In this document: positions 25,981 to 34,831 of the stretch, one piece after another | Numbering within the stretch: position 1 is the stretch's first letter | Layout: every line of letters starts with the position of its first letter | Source: Chryseobacterium culicis | Lineage (GTDB): Bacteria; Bacteroidota; Bacteroidia; Flavobacteriales; Weeksellaceae | Direction: 5' to 3' | DNA length: 64,000 nucleotides | Assembly: GCF_900108365.1 (NCBI RefSeq) | Contig: NZ_FNWQ01000001.1 | Coordinates: forward strand, 620,001-684,000 | Notes under the pieces: generated by a model | Database searches by the model: none | Told to the model about the DNA's origin: nothing | What the model saw: only the letters and a program-made list of their open reading frames with translations | Program-made: the position numbers and the translations under genes

Positions 25981-26871
25981 TTAAAAAAGGGTTCCTGTGC
26001 TCTCTGTAGCCATTTGCGGGATGTGGAGATCTGTTTTCCATTCCTCATTCACTTTTTTAATGAAATAAGCAGACAATAAAGGAGAAGCTTTCTCGATATT
26101 CTGATGCACAAAGAAGTAAAGATTCTGCAGTCCCTCTTTCTTCCATTTGGTAAGATGCTTTAACCAGTCATCCAGTCTTTCATAATCACTTTCTGCATTG
26201 GCGCCTACATAACGTATGAATGCATTGGGCGTCGTAAGACGCATGTGAAGCATATCTCTTCTTCCTGCAGTATCTACAATAATATTGGTGATATGATGTT
26301 TTTCAAAAAGCTCGCAGGTTGTATTCAGAATTTCCTCATCGGTAAACCATTCCGTATTGCGGAGTTCTATAGCTAACGGAACTTCTTTAGGCCATTCTTT
26401 TACAAACTTTTCAAGCCTGTCATAATCCTTAGGCTTAAAATTATCATGAAGCTGCAGGAAAGCCATTCCCAGTTTTTCATCAAAATTGATAACGGAAGAT
26501 GCAAACTGTGTAACAGGATCCGTTACGTCAATCAGTCTTCTGAAATGAGAAACGGTATTGGTGATCTTTGGAAAGAACTTAAAATCTGCCGGCGTTTTTT
26601 CCTTCCATGTAGTTACCTGATCAGGCGTAGGCATTCCGTAGAAAGTAGCATTCAGCTCAATAGAATTAAACTGAGTTGCATAATAGGTAAGCTCATCCTT
26701 GGTTCCTTTGGGATAAAAACCTTTAAGATCCGTTTTGTTCCATTTTGCACATCCGATAGAAATATTTTCAAGTCCTTTTTTATTAAGAGCCAGTATTTCT
26801 TTAGTTCTGGGATGATCTTTAGGTAAAGTGAAATCTATTTTTGAAGGGTCTTCTACTTGTCCGAATTTCAT
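25981..26871 (-). CDS. DUF72 (YecE-like) TIM-barrel protein
   Basis: The 296-residue protein matches the DUF72 family: ISIGCAKWNKTDLKGFYPKG, then YYATQFNSIELNATFYGMPT, FFPKITNTVSHFRRL and PLAIELRNTEWF. The family has a TIM-barrel fold related to sugar-phosphate isomerases, and its reaction is not established. I chose the ATG at 26871 because the -7 box at 26902-26909 lies between it and the more distant start at 26904. Confidence 0.88.
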   Translation of the reverse strand: MKFGQVEDPSKIDFTLPKDHPRTKEILALNKKGLENISIGCAKWNKTDLKGFYPKGTKDELTYYATQFNSIELNATFYGMPTPDQVTTWKEKTPADFKFFPKITNTVSHFRRLIDVTDPVTQFASSVINFDEKLGMAFLQLHDNFKPKDYDRLEKFVKEWPKEVPLAIELRNTEWFTDEEILNTTCELFEKHHITNIIVDTAGRRDMLHMRLTTPNAFIRYVGANAESDYERLDDWLKHLTKWKKEGLQNLYFFVHQNIEKASPLLSAYFIKKVNEEWKTDLHIPQMATESTGTLF

Positions 26872-26901
26872 ATCTGTAATTTTGGTATTAAACAATAAAC
26901 A

Positions 26902-26909
26902 CAAATATA
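26902..26909 (-). promoter_or_regulatory. Promoter -7 box of the DUF72 gene
   Basis: Reads TATATTTG on the minus strand (TAnnTTTG), 31 bases before the ATG at 26871. Confidence 0.6.
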
Positions 26910-27188
26910 AACCAAAATATCAGAGCATTCTAGTAATTCTACAGAAAGTGCTTCACCAGAAAACGATTGTTAATAGTAAAATTTTAAGAAATCAAAACGT
27001 TTTGAAACACTTGTAAGAAAGGATGTTGTTGAAGTGTTGTCTAGAAAAAAGATTAACATTTCCACGCTATTTCTATTAAGTTTTTTTTAAGGAAATATTA
27101 AACATTCTGTTACGTAATGTTAATTCTATGTTACCATACTTCATTTTTACTAGGTCTAATTTTACACCAAGTTTATAGCGAATAAAAT
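26910..27188. other. Divergent intergenic region
   Basis: The 317 bases between the divergent DUF72 and TonB-receptor genes carry the minus-strand -7 box noted above. A near-palindrome surrounds TTACGTAA at about 27111-27118, and could be an operator for the receptor gene. No canonical TAnnTTTG is seen on the plus strand, and no coding sequence is visible. Confidence 0.4.
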
Positions 27189-30100
27189 ATGAAGAAAAAA
27201 ATCATCTGTGCTTTTGCTCTGTTATCATTCGGGTTTGCATTTTCACAGGAAACCAGCTCTAAAATTTTCGGAAGATTAAAGGGAACCTCTTCCGAAGTTA
27301 CAGTAAAGGTAATACATATTCCTACCAACAGTACCTTTGAAACGAAAAGTAACAGCAAGGGACAGTTCAGTTTGGATAATCTTCAGCCGGGAGGACCTTA
27401 TAAAATTGAAATATCTGACGGATCACAGGTTATCTATGAAAACCCCAATCTGCAGCTTTCTCTAGGAAATAACGATTTACCCGTAGTAGAAGTGGGAAGC
27501 AAAGAGAAAACAATTGATGAGGTAAAAATTACTTCCAGAAAAACGACTGCAAAATATGGAGTAGGAATCAGTCAGGCGCAGATTTCCGGACTTCCTAACA
27601 TCAACCGTGGAATTCAGGATGTTACTAAACTGGTTCCCCAAAGTGCCAACAACTCTTTCAACGGAACCAATTTCCGTTATAATAATGTAACGATTGACGG
27701 TTCTATCAATAATGATGCTATCGGATTCAGTCCTTCATTAGGCGGGCAGACCGGTACTTCAGGAATGCCTGGAAGCAGCACGCGTTCCAATTCTATAAGT
27801 CTGGATGCTATTCAGGATGTGCAGGTGTATATTGCACCTTATGATGTGAAATTGGGAAACTTCCTTGGGGGAAGCATTAATGCAGTCACGAGAAGCGGGA
27901 GTAATGATGTTACCGGATCAATTTATGCATATGGAAGAAACGCAGCCATTACCGGAAGAAACAGGGTAGGGGATAATTCTAAAATGCCAAGCGATTTCCA
28001 GGACTTTATCTATGGTGGAAGAGTAGGATTACCGGTTGTAAAAGATAAAGTGTTTTTATTTACCAACCTTGAATATACCAAAAGAACAGACCCGGTTTTC
28101 TATAATGCCAATGATCCGGGTGCATTGGTAAATGAGCAGGTTGCACAGCAGATTTCAGATTTTGTACGAAATAAATATGGATTTAATGTGGGAAGCTTTA
28201 ATCAGTACAATAACTTCTCTGAAAGCTCTAAGCTTTTCAATAAATTAGATTGGAAAATTAACGATAAACATACCTTGTCCATTAAAAACAATACGGTATT
28301 TTCACAGGCATCCAATCTCGAAAGGGATGGAGCCAACTTCAGATTTTCCAGCATGGATTTCGTTCAGAAAAATACAGCGTCTACCACTACACTTGAATTG
28401 AAAAGCCGTTTTAATAATCAATGGAGCAATAATTTGGTGCTGGGTTATTCTTCTATTCATGATTACAGAGATCCTGCTTCCGGCAACGTGATGTTTCCTC
28501 AGGTAGAAATTGCTTACAACGGAGGAACTATTCTTCTTGGAAACGACAGAGAAGCAACGGTTTTCAATATGAAGCAAAAAACTTTTGAAATCACAGATAA
28601 TCTTACTTATAAGACAGGAAATCATACTTTCTTATTAGGAACTCACAATGAACTTTACAACATTGATTATGGTTTTGTAAACGCCTTGAACGGAAGAATT
28701 TCCTATAAAAACTTAACTGATTTTTACAATGGAACACCTTCAAGAATAAGAGGCACCTATCCTTTTAACGGAGACAGCAGACAGACCCTTTTTGATAATC
28801 CGTATGCTCAGTACAAGGTAAATCTTCTTTCCATGTATCTTCAGGATGAAATCAACTGGGGAAGAGTAAGACTTTCACCAGGAGTAAGAATAGATTATAC
28901 AGATTTACCGAATAAACCGCAGCTGAGTCCCTTGGTAACGAATTCGCCTCAGGATCCAAACGCCGGAAATACCTATAATTACACTCCACTAAGCCAGCTT
29001 ACCAACAACTATCTGAATAAACCTACATTCTCCCCAAGACTTGGGTTCACCATTGATCTTACAGAAAACAGATCTATGGTATTAAGAGGAGGTTCAGGAA
29101 TCTTTGTAGGAAGAATTCCTTTTGCATGGTTAGGATATGCTTATTACAATGACGGAGTTGGTTTTGGAAGCTATGATTACAATGGGCCAACAGCAGCACA
29201 GCTTGCTGCCAACGGAGATCCCTTGAACAGCGCCAATTTTCCGAAATGGCAGAATTCTTCAAAAGTACAGGTAGACCTTATTGATAACAATTTTAAAATG
29301 CCAAGAGTCTGGAGAAGTTCATTAGCCTTCGATTATACTTTAGCGGGATATAAACTGACTTTGGAAGGGATATATACAAAAGTGCTTTACGATCTGAAAT
29401 TCCAGCAGGTGAATAAGACCGATAACGTGACGTATTACAGTTATGACACGAACCATGAAATGCCTGTCTATACCACCAATATCAACAGTAACTTCTCCAA
29501 TGCCTATCTTTTATCCAATACAAAAGAAGGATACCGCTATAATCTGACGGCACAGCTTTCAAAGTCATATGATTTCGGATTCAATTTCTTTGTAGCTTAT
29601 ACTTATGGAGATGCTAAAGATATTACCAATGGTATCAGAAATTCAATGGAAAGTAACTGGCAGATGAATCAGTCTCTGACGCCTAATGATCCGAAACTGA
29701 CCACGTCCAATTTTGCCATCAAGAACAGAGTGGTAGCCAATCTCGGATATGCCTTTACTATCTCCGATATGAACAGGTTATACACCAATGTATATTTCAA
29801 TGCTCAGTCCGGAAATCCTTTTTCATGGGGATTTGTAAACAGTACGATTGCCAATACGGGGCAGGCTGCAGGTCTTGCTTATATATTTAAAGATGCTGCG
29901 GAGGCTGCCAAATATATTGTTCCTGTAAAAGATGCTGCAGGAAATGTAGTGGTAACGGCTCAACAGCAGATTGCAGAGTATGAAAATTTTGTCAACAGTA
30001 ATGATTATCTGAAATCCAGACGGGGTAAGTTTACAGAAAGAAACGGAGATGTTACCCCATGGAATATTCAGGCGGATATCAGAATAATGGATGAAATCAG

Positions 30101-30374
30101 ACTGAGTAAGAAATCCAAGAATAATATACAGATCTCTTTAAGCATCATCAATTTTACCAACTTGCTGAACAAAGACTGGGGTAAAGTCTATTTTGTACCT
30201 AATACTTTCAACTCTACAGCGAGTGTTGGATTAACGAAAGTGGGAAATATAGCAACAGGTCAGCCTTCTGCGGGAGATCCTACCTATAATTTCAAAACTC
30301 CGGGACTGCCGTATACGATTGATCAGTTTGCATCAAGATTCCAGGCTCAGCTGGGTGTTCGATACAATTTTTAA
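27189..30374 (+). CDS. TonB-dependent outer-membrane receptor, Oar-like
   Basis: The 1061-residue protein has a signal peptide (MKKKIICAFALLSFGFAFSQ) and a carboxypeptidase-regulatory-like domain (about 25-115, with NSKGQFSLDNLQPGGPYKIE). A plug domain (about 120-250, VTIDGSINNDAIG and GGSINAVTRSGSNDVTGSIY) and a large beta-barrel follow, ending in FQAQLGVRYNF with the terminal Phe typical of outer-membrane barrels. The layout is that of Oar-like receptors. The ligand is unknown, and no SusD partner or exporter is adjacent. Confidence 0.9.
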   Translation: MKKKIICAFALLSFGFAFSQETSSKIFGRLKGTSSEVTVKVIHIPTNSTFETKSNSKGQFSLDNLQPGGPYKIEISDGSQVIYENPNLQLSLGNNDLPVVEVGSKEKTIDEVKITSRKTTAKYGVGISQAQISGLPNINRGIQDVTKLVPQSANNSFNGTNFRYNNVTIDGSINNDAIGFSPSLGGQTGTSGMPGSSTRSNSISLDAIQDVQVYIAPYDVKLGNFLGGSINAVTRSGSNDVTGSIYAYGRNAAITGRNRVGDNSKMPSDFQDFIYGGRVGLPVVKDKVFLFTNLEYTKRTDPVFYNANDPGALVNEQVAQQISDFVRNKYGFNVGSFNQYNNFSESSKLFNKLDWKINDKHTLSIKNNTVFSQASNLERDGANFRFSSMDFVQKNTASTTTLELKSRFNNQWSNNLVLGYSSIHDYRDPASGNVMFPQVEIAYNGGTILLGNDREATVFNMKQKTFEITDNLTYKTGNHTFLLGTHNELYNIDYGFVNALNGRISYKNLTDFYNGTPSRIRGTYPFNGDSRQTLFDNPYAQYKVNLLSMYLQDEINWGRVRLSPGVRIDYTDLPNKPQLSPLVTNSPQDPNAGNTYNYTPLSQLTNNYLNKPTFSPRLGFTIDLTENRSMVLRGGSGIFVGRIPFAWLGYAYYNDGVGFGSYDYNGPTAAQLAANGDPLNSANFPKWQNSSKVQVDLIDNNFKMPRVWRSSLAFDYTLAGYKLTLEGIYTKVLYDLKFQQVNKTDNVTYYSYDTNHEMPVYTTNINSNFSNAYLLSNTKEGYRYNLTAQLSKSYDFGFNFFVAYTYGDAKDITNGIRNSMESNWQMNQSLTPNDPKLTTSNFAIKNRVVANLGYAFTISDMNRLYTNVYFNAQSGNPFSWGFVNSTIANTGQAAGLAYIFKDAAEAAKYIVPVKDAAGNVVVTAQQQIAEYENFVNSNDYLKSRRGKFTERNGDVTPWNIQADIRIMDEIRLSKKSKNNIQISLSIINFTNLLNKDWGKVYFVPNTFNSTASVGLTKVGNIATGQPSAGDPTYNFKTPGLPYTIDQFASRFQAQLGVRYNF

Positions 30375-30413
30375 TAACGCTTTTACATTTTACTTCATAT
30401 AATTCTTTTTCAG

Positions 30414-30442
30414 AGGTCCGGATGTTCTTTCCGGACCTTTTT
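30414..30442 (+). terminator. Terminator of the TonB-receptor gene
   Basis: The stem AGGTCCGGA (30414-30422) / TCCGGACCT (30430-30438) is followed by a short T run. Confidence 0.85.
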
Positions 30443-30465
30443 ATCAATAATGAATAATTACTATA

Positions 30466-30504
30466 TAAAAAACGACAAAAGCACACCTTCCGGTATGCTT
30501 TTGT
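30466..30504 (-). terminator. Terminator of nrdA
   Basis: Read on the minus strand, ACAAAAGCATACC pairs with GGTGTGCTTTTGT (one G-U pair) across a 4-base loop, then CGTTTTTTAT. Confidence 0.8.
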
Positions 30505-30530
30505 AAATATAGCGTGTTTATTACTTGGTC

Positions 30531-32189
30531 CTATGCCTCGCAGCTTGAGCAGGATACGAAGTTAACCATCATTTCTTTAGAAACCGATGAACTTCTTTGG
30601 TAGTACAACGTTTTTACTCCTTTTTTCCATGCTTCAATATATAGATAATTGACATCTTTTACAGGCATTGTAGAAGGAATCTGAAGATTCAGCGACTGCG
30701 CCTGGTCAATATATTGCTGTCTCTGTGCTGCCTGAGAGATGATTTCCATTGGAGAAATTTCTTTGAACGTTTTGAATACTGCCTTTTCTTCAGGAGTAAG
30801 TTCATTCAGGTGCTGTACAGATCCATGGTTGAGCATGATTGTTCTCCATGTTTCTTCGTTATCCAGTCCTTTTTCTTTCAATAGTTTTGCCAGGTATTTG
30901 TTTTTACGCATAAAGTTTCCTTTAGCAAGACCTGCTTTATAGTAGTTAGAAGAGAAAGGTTCAATTCCAGGAGAAGTTTGTCCTAAGATGGCAGAACTTG
31001 AAGTGGTAGGAGCAATAGCCATTGTAGTGGTATTTCTTAATCCGTATCCTTTTAATACTTCCGGTTCTCCGTAGATGTTGGCAAGCTCTCTTGAAGCCTG
31101 TTCAGCCTGTTCTTTGATGTGTCTGAATGCTCTTGCGTTGAACTGAGTCGCTTCAAAGCTTTCAAACGGAATCATATTTTTCTGTAAATAAGAATGGTAA
31201 CCTAAAACTCCTAATCCAAGCGCTCTGTGACGCATCGCGAAGTTTCTTGCTCCCTGTAGGTAATAGTTACCTTCAGTTTTATCGATAAACTCGGATAATA
31301 CAGCATCAAGGAAGTATACTGCTAATTTTACAGCATCTGTATCTTTCCACTCATCGTATAATTCTAAGTTCATGGAAGACAGACAGCAGATGAAAGATTC
31401 TTCCATAGTAGACGGAAGCATGATTTCAGAGCAAAGGTTACTTGCGTTCACCGTCATTCCTAAATCCTTATACACCTGAGGCTTATTTCTGTTCACATTG
31501 TCGGTAAAGAAAATATAAGGAAGACCTTTTTGCTGGCGGCTTTCCAGTACTCTTGCCCAAACTTTACGTTTTTCCATATCACCGTCTATCATATCCTGCA
31601 TCCAGTAGTCGGGTACACATACTCCGGTAAACAGGTTCTGAATAGGGCTTCCGATATCTTTAATGGATAAAAATTCTTCAATATCTCCGTGGTCAATATC
31701 TAAGTAAGCAGCAAAAGCTCCTCTTCTTACGCCTCCCTGAGAAACAACATCCATCGCTGTATCAAAAAGCTTCATGAATGAAACTGCTCCTGAAGACTTT
31801 CCGTTATCCGTTACCGCAGTTCCTCTGTTCCTTAATTCTCCGAAATATCCTGAAGTACCCCCTCCGATTTTGGTCTGCATGATCACTTCACCCATTTTGT
31901 GGGTAATTCCTTCAATGCTGTCCGGAATGTGAGTGTTGAAACATGAGATAGGAAGACCTCTTTCCGTACCCATATTAGCCCATACAGGAGAAGAGAAACT
32001 GATCCATCCTTTTGTGATCATTTCTTTGAATGCCGGTTGAAGTTCAGGTTTGTATAACCTTTTTGCAGCAGCAGTGGTAATTCTGTCGATAGCACCGTCT
32101 ACCGTTTCACCTTTCAACAGATATCCTCTGTTCAGCATCTGCTCAGACTCTTCATTGAGCCACCATATATTTGAATTTTGTTCTTCCAT
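30531..32189 (-). CDS. nrdA: Ribonucleoside-diphosphate reductase, large subunit
   Basis: Reduces ribonucleotides to deoxyribonucleotides. At 552 residues it is short because it lacks the N-terminal ATP-cone that senses ATP/dATP. The catalytic set is complete: redox Cys83 (ISCFN) and Cys268 (ICCLSS), active-site Asn251, Cys253 and Glu255 in NLCSE. The radical-transfer tyrosines lie in TLYYQR, and the C-terminal shuttle pair is Cys547/Cys550 (CSSC). It is the last gene of a leftward group with a small protein and nrdB. Confidence 0.95.
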   Translation of the reverse strand: MEEQNSNIWWLNEESEQMLNRGYLLKGETVDGAIDRITTAAAKRLYKPELQPAFKEMITKGWISFSSPVWANMGTERGLPISCFNTHIPDSIEGITHKMGEVIMQTKIGGGTSGYFGELRNRGTAVTDNGKSSGAVSFMKLFDTAMDVVSQGGVRRGAFAAYLDIDHGDIEEFLSIKDIGSPIQNLFTGVCVPDYWMQDMIDGDMEKRKVWARVLESRQQKGLPYIFFTDNVNRNKPQVYKDLGMTVNASNLCSEIMLPSTMEESFICCLSSMNLELYDEWKDTDAVKLAVYFLDAVLSEFIDKTEGNYYLQGARNFAMRHRALGLGVLGYHSYLQKNMIPFESFEATQFNARAFRHIKEQAEQASRELANIYGEPEVLKGYGLRNTTTMAIAPTTSSSAILGQTSPGIEPFSSNYYKAGLAKGNFMRKNKYLAKLLKEKGLDNEETWRTIMLNHGSVQHLNELTPEEKAVFKTFKEISPMEIISQAAQRQQYIDQAQSLNLQIPSTMPVKDVNYLYIEAWKKGVKTLYYQRSSSVSKEMMVNFVSCSSCEA

Positions 32190-32206
32190 AGATGTTATAT
32201 TTTCGA

Positions 32207-32237
32207 ATTCCGGAGTGATTCTTTCACTCCGGAATTT
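32207..32237 (-). terminator. Hairpin between the small gene and nrdA
   Basis: A 13-bp perfect stem AATTCCGGAGTGA (32207-32219) / 32225-32237 with a 5-base loop. On the minus strand no T run follows, so it is more likely an mRNA-processing or stabilising element, or a weak attenuator, than a full terminator. Confidence 0.5.
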
Positions 32238-32244
32238 TGTTTCT

Positions 32245-32535
32245 TTATATTATTGATTGTAAAATTTCTACTTTGTGGGAACCGTTCAGCCCGCTTTCAT
32301 CTCTTAATCTCTGAAATTCTTTAAAAGACGGAACATTCAGAACTTCATGCTGAACTTCTTCATTAACGTAGTTTGAATAATGTACAAAAGTAACGCCGTC
32401 TTCCTTTACAAAAACCTTGTATTCAAAGGTGGAAGAATCTAAATTTTTAAAATCTTCCAGGAATTTTTGGATATTGGTTTTATTGTCTGGAACAAATTCG
32501 GGGTTTACCGTATAGGTTACAATTACATTGATCAT
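32245..32535 (-). CDS. Small ferredoxin-fold (ABM-like) protein in the nrd group
   Basis: The 96-residue protein has the look of a dimeric alpha/beta-barrel (antibiotic-biosynthesis-monooxygenase-like) domain. It begins INVIVTYTVNPEFVPDN, continues KVFVKEDGVTFVHYSNYVNE, and ends with PSFKEFQRLRDESGL. No cofactor-binding residues can be assigned. It lies 115 bases after nrdB and 55 bases before nrdA on the same strand. Whether it has any part in nucleotide reduction is unknown. Confidence 0.7.
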   Translation of the reverse strand: MINVIVTYTVNPEFVPDNKTNIQKFLEDFKNLDSSTFEYKVFVKEDGVTFVHYSNYVNEEVQHEVLNVPSFKEFQRLRDESGLNGSHKVEILQSII

Positions 32536-32650
32536 TTCTTTTGTATTTGTGCTTTATTAATGAGCAGCAATTCCATTTCCACCTAAAGATCAGAGAAGGA
32601 TAATTCCTAATACTGACTGCTTTGACGCTCGCTTCGCTCGCGCCTTTCTA

Positions 32651-33625
32651 TTAAAACAAATCGTTTGCTGTAATACTCTTATCGTGCTTCGTGTAATCTA
32701 CAGGTCTTTTTGCAAAGAAATCATCAAGTGAATTGGCGAAAACTTCCTCTTCGAACCATACCATTGGTTTGTATTGTTCCGGAGTGATGTTGTATCTTGT
32801 TTTCATGTTGATTTTCTTCAAGCTGTCATCTACACGGTATTTCATGAAGTTTAATAAATCTTCTTTAGAAACATTGTCGATTTCTCCCAGTTCAAAGATC
32901 CAGCTAAGGATATCACCTTCTCTTGCGATAGATTCGTCTACTAATGTGTAGATGTCTTCAATATCACTGTCTGTTAATAAATCAGGCTGTTCTTCACGGA
33001 TTTTATTGATCAGGTAGATTCCTGCGTTGGCGTGAATCTGCTCATCTACGGAAGTCCATGCAATGATATTGGAAACATTTTTCATGAATCCTTTGAATCT
33101 TGTGAAAGAAAGGATGATGGCAAACTGCGAGAAGAGAGAAACGTTTTCTACTAAGATACTGAATAACAGTAAAGCAGAAACATACTCTTTAGGGGTTGCA
33201 GAATTAGCATGTTTTAAAGCATTTCCTAAAAACTCAATTCTTCCTTTTACGGCAGGGATCTCAATAACGTTAAGGAATTCGTCATTATATCCTAATACCT
33301 CTAATAAACGGGAATATGCTTCAGAATGACGAAACTCGCATTCAGCAAAAGTAGATCCTAATCCATTGAATTCCGGCTTTGGCAAATGGTTGTATAAATT
33401 TCCCCAGAATGTCTTTACAGACACTTCGATCTGTGCAATGGCTAACAGCGCATTTTTCACAGCATGCTTTTCGTGTGGTTCCAACTGCGAATGAAAATCC
33501 TGAACATCTGCAGTAAAGTCCACTTCCGAATGTACCCAGAACGATTTGTTGATTGCCTCTACAAATTGAAGAACCTCCGGGTATTCAAATGGCTTATAAC
33601 TTACTCTTTTATCAAAAATTCCCAT
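32651..33625 (-). CDS. nrdB: Ribonucleoside-diphosphate reductase, small subunit
   Basis: Supplies the radical for NrdA. The 324-residue ferritin-like protein has the metal ligands EFRH (E-x2-H) and VEN, then DEQIH (E-x2-H). A tyrosine in RHSEAY sits where the E. coli radical Tyr122 lies, so a tyrosyl-radical enzyme is predicted. There is no N-terminal ATP-cone. I chose the ATG at 33625 (MGIFDKRVSYKPFEYPEV); the 85 residues that could be read further upstream are low-complexity and unlike the family. A perfect DnaA box lies 36 bases upstream. Confidence 0.95.
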   Translation of the reverse strand: MGIFDKRVSYKPFEYPEVLQFVEAINKSFWVHSEVDFTADVQDFHSQLEPHEKHAVKNALLAIAQIEVSVKTFWGNLYNHLPKPEFNGLGSTFAECEFRHSEAYSRLLEVLGYNDEFLNVIEIPAVKGRIEFLGNALKHANSATPKEYVSALLLFSILVENVSLFSQFAIILSFTRFKGFMKNVSNIIAWTSVDEQIHANAGIYLINKIREEQPDLLTDSDIEDIYTLVDESIAREGDILSWIFELGEIDNVSKEDLLNFMKYRVDDSLKKINMKTRYNITPEQYKPMVWFEEEVFANSLDDFFAKRPVDYTKHDKSITANDLF

Positions 33626-34049
33626 ATTAAATATCTTTATAATTAAATAATTTAGATCCTTGTGGATAACGTTCCTGAAATACTTAACTTTTTGTTTATC
33701 TGTAGGTTGTGAATTAAAGTTATTCACTTTTGCAAATCCATATTTCTTGTAAAGAACTAATAGCAAAGTTCGAAAAAAAGAACTGATTTTGAAAGAGGTA
33801 AATACTAATAGGCTGACTTTTAGCCCGAAAAGTTTTCCACATTTACATGAAACAGGCTCGAGTAATAGGCTGGACCGCAATCTCAGGGGTAAATGAATGA
33901 AAAACTAAAGTTACAGTTAAACAAAATTTCATAAAGTACTATGGATAAAGGTTAAAATTATTAAACAAAAAAATATTTGAATAAATTTTTATTCTTGTAA
34001 CAATTTGAAAATATCATCTACTTATTGGGTATAAAACATACATCACTTA
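33626..34049. promoter_or_regulatory. nrdB / ABC-exporter divergent intergenic region
   Basis: The 424 bases separate nrdB (leftward) from the exporter operon (rightward). A consensus DnaA box, TTATCCACA on the minus strand, lies at 33661-33669. Weaker ones are TTATTCACT at 33720-33728 and TTTTCCACA at 33833-33841. GTGAAT/ATTCAC forms an inverted repeat at 33709-33727. No canonical TAnnTTTG is found for nrdB, and no gene is seen. Confidence 0.55.
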
Positions 34050-34739
34050 ATGTTAGTAATTCAGGATTTAAACAAGTCATACGATACAGGGAAAAGCAAG
34101 CTTCATGTTCTCAAAGGAATTAATCTGAATATTTCTGAAGGGGAGTTTGTTTCTATTATGGGAAGTTCCGGTTCCGGAAAATCCACGCTTCTTAATATTA
34201 TCGGGATTCTGGATGAGAAAGATTCAGGAACTTATGAACTGGACGGAGTTCCTATCGAGCATCTTTCTGAAGTAAAGGCTGCAGAATACAGAAGCAGATT
34301 CCTGGGATTTATTTTCCAGTCTTTTAACCTTATCAATTATAAAACGGCTTTGGAAAATGTAGCACTTCCCCTGTACTATCAGAACGTACCGAGAAAGGAG
34401 CGAAATAAGAAAGCTCTGGAATATCTGGAAAAAGTAGGGCTGGCACAGTGGGCAAACCACCTTCCCAGTGAGCTTTCCGGAGGTCAGAAACAGAGAGTGG
34501 CTATAGCAAGAGCTTTGATTACCGACCCAAAAGTAGTACTGGCAGATGAGCCTACCGGAGCATTGGATTCCAAAACAACTCATGATATTATGAAACTGCT
34601 TCAGGATATCAATAATGAAGGGAAAACAATCATCGTTGTAACCCACGAGCCGGACGTGGCTGCACAGACCAAAAGAAATGTAGTGCTGAAGGACGGGATT
34701 ATTGAAAGTGATGAGTTTATTAAGCAGATTGTACTATAG
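34050..34739 (+). CDS. ABC transporter ATP-binding protein (MacB/LolD type)
   Basis: The 229-residue ATPase has Walker A GSSGSGKST, Q-loop in FIFQSFNLI, signature LSGGQKQRVAIARAL, Walker B VVLADEPTGALDS and the H-loop VVTHEP. Length and the DEPTGALDS sequence are typical of MacB/LolD-type ATPases that power mechanotransmission rather than classical import. It is followed by two FtsX-like permeases and a membrane-fusion protein, so it is the motor of a tripartite exporter. Confidence 0.95.
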   Translation: MLVIQDLNKSYDTGKSKLHVLKGINLNISEGEFVSIMGSSGSGKSTLLNIIGILDEKDSGTYELDGVPIEHLSEVKAAEYRSRFLGFIFQSFNLINYKTALENVALPLYYQNVPRKERNKKALEYLEKVGLAQWANHLPSELSGGQKQRVAIARALITDPKVVLADEPTGALDSKTTHDIMKLLQDINNEGKTIIVVTHEPDVAAQTKRNVVLKDGIIESDEFIKQIVL

Positions 34740-34831
34740 GAATTTGATAATTTGAAAATAAGATAATTTGAAAATTTTACTGATTTTGTTTTTAATCTTT
34801 AAATTTTTCAATCTTTAAATACCCATAAAAA

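Noticed and set aside
32626-32644. GC-rich CGCTCGCTTCGCTCGCGCC as a terminator hairpin in the nrd group
   Set aside because: It is a direct repeat of CGCTCGC; the arms are not complementary, so no stem forms.
33626-33880. Extended NrdB with an 85-residue N-terminus (possible ATP-cone)
   Set aside because: The extension has no ATP-cone motifs and is low in complexity. The ATG at 33625 gives the family's normal N-terminus.
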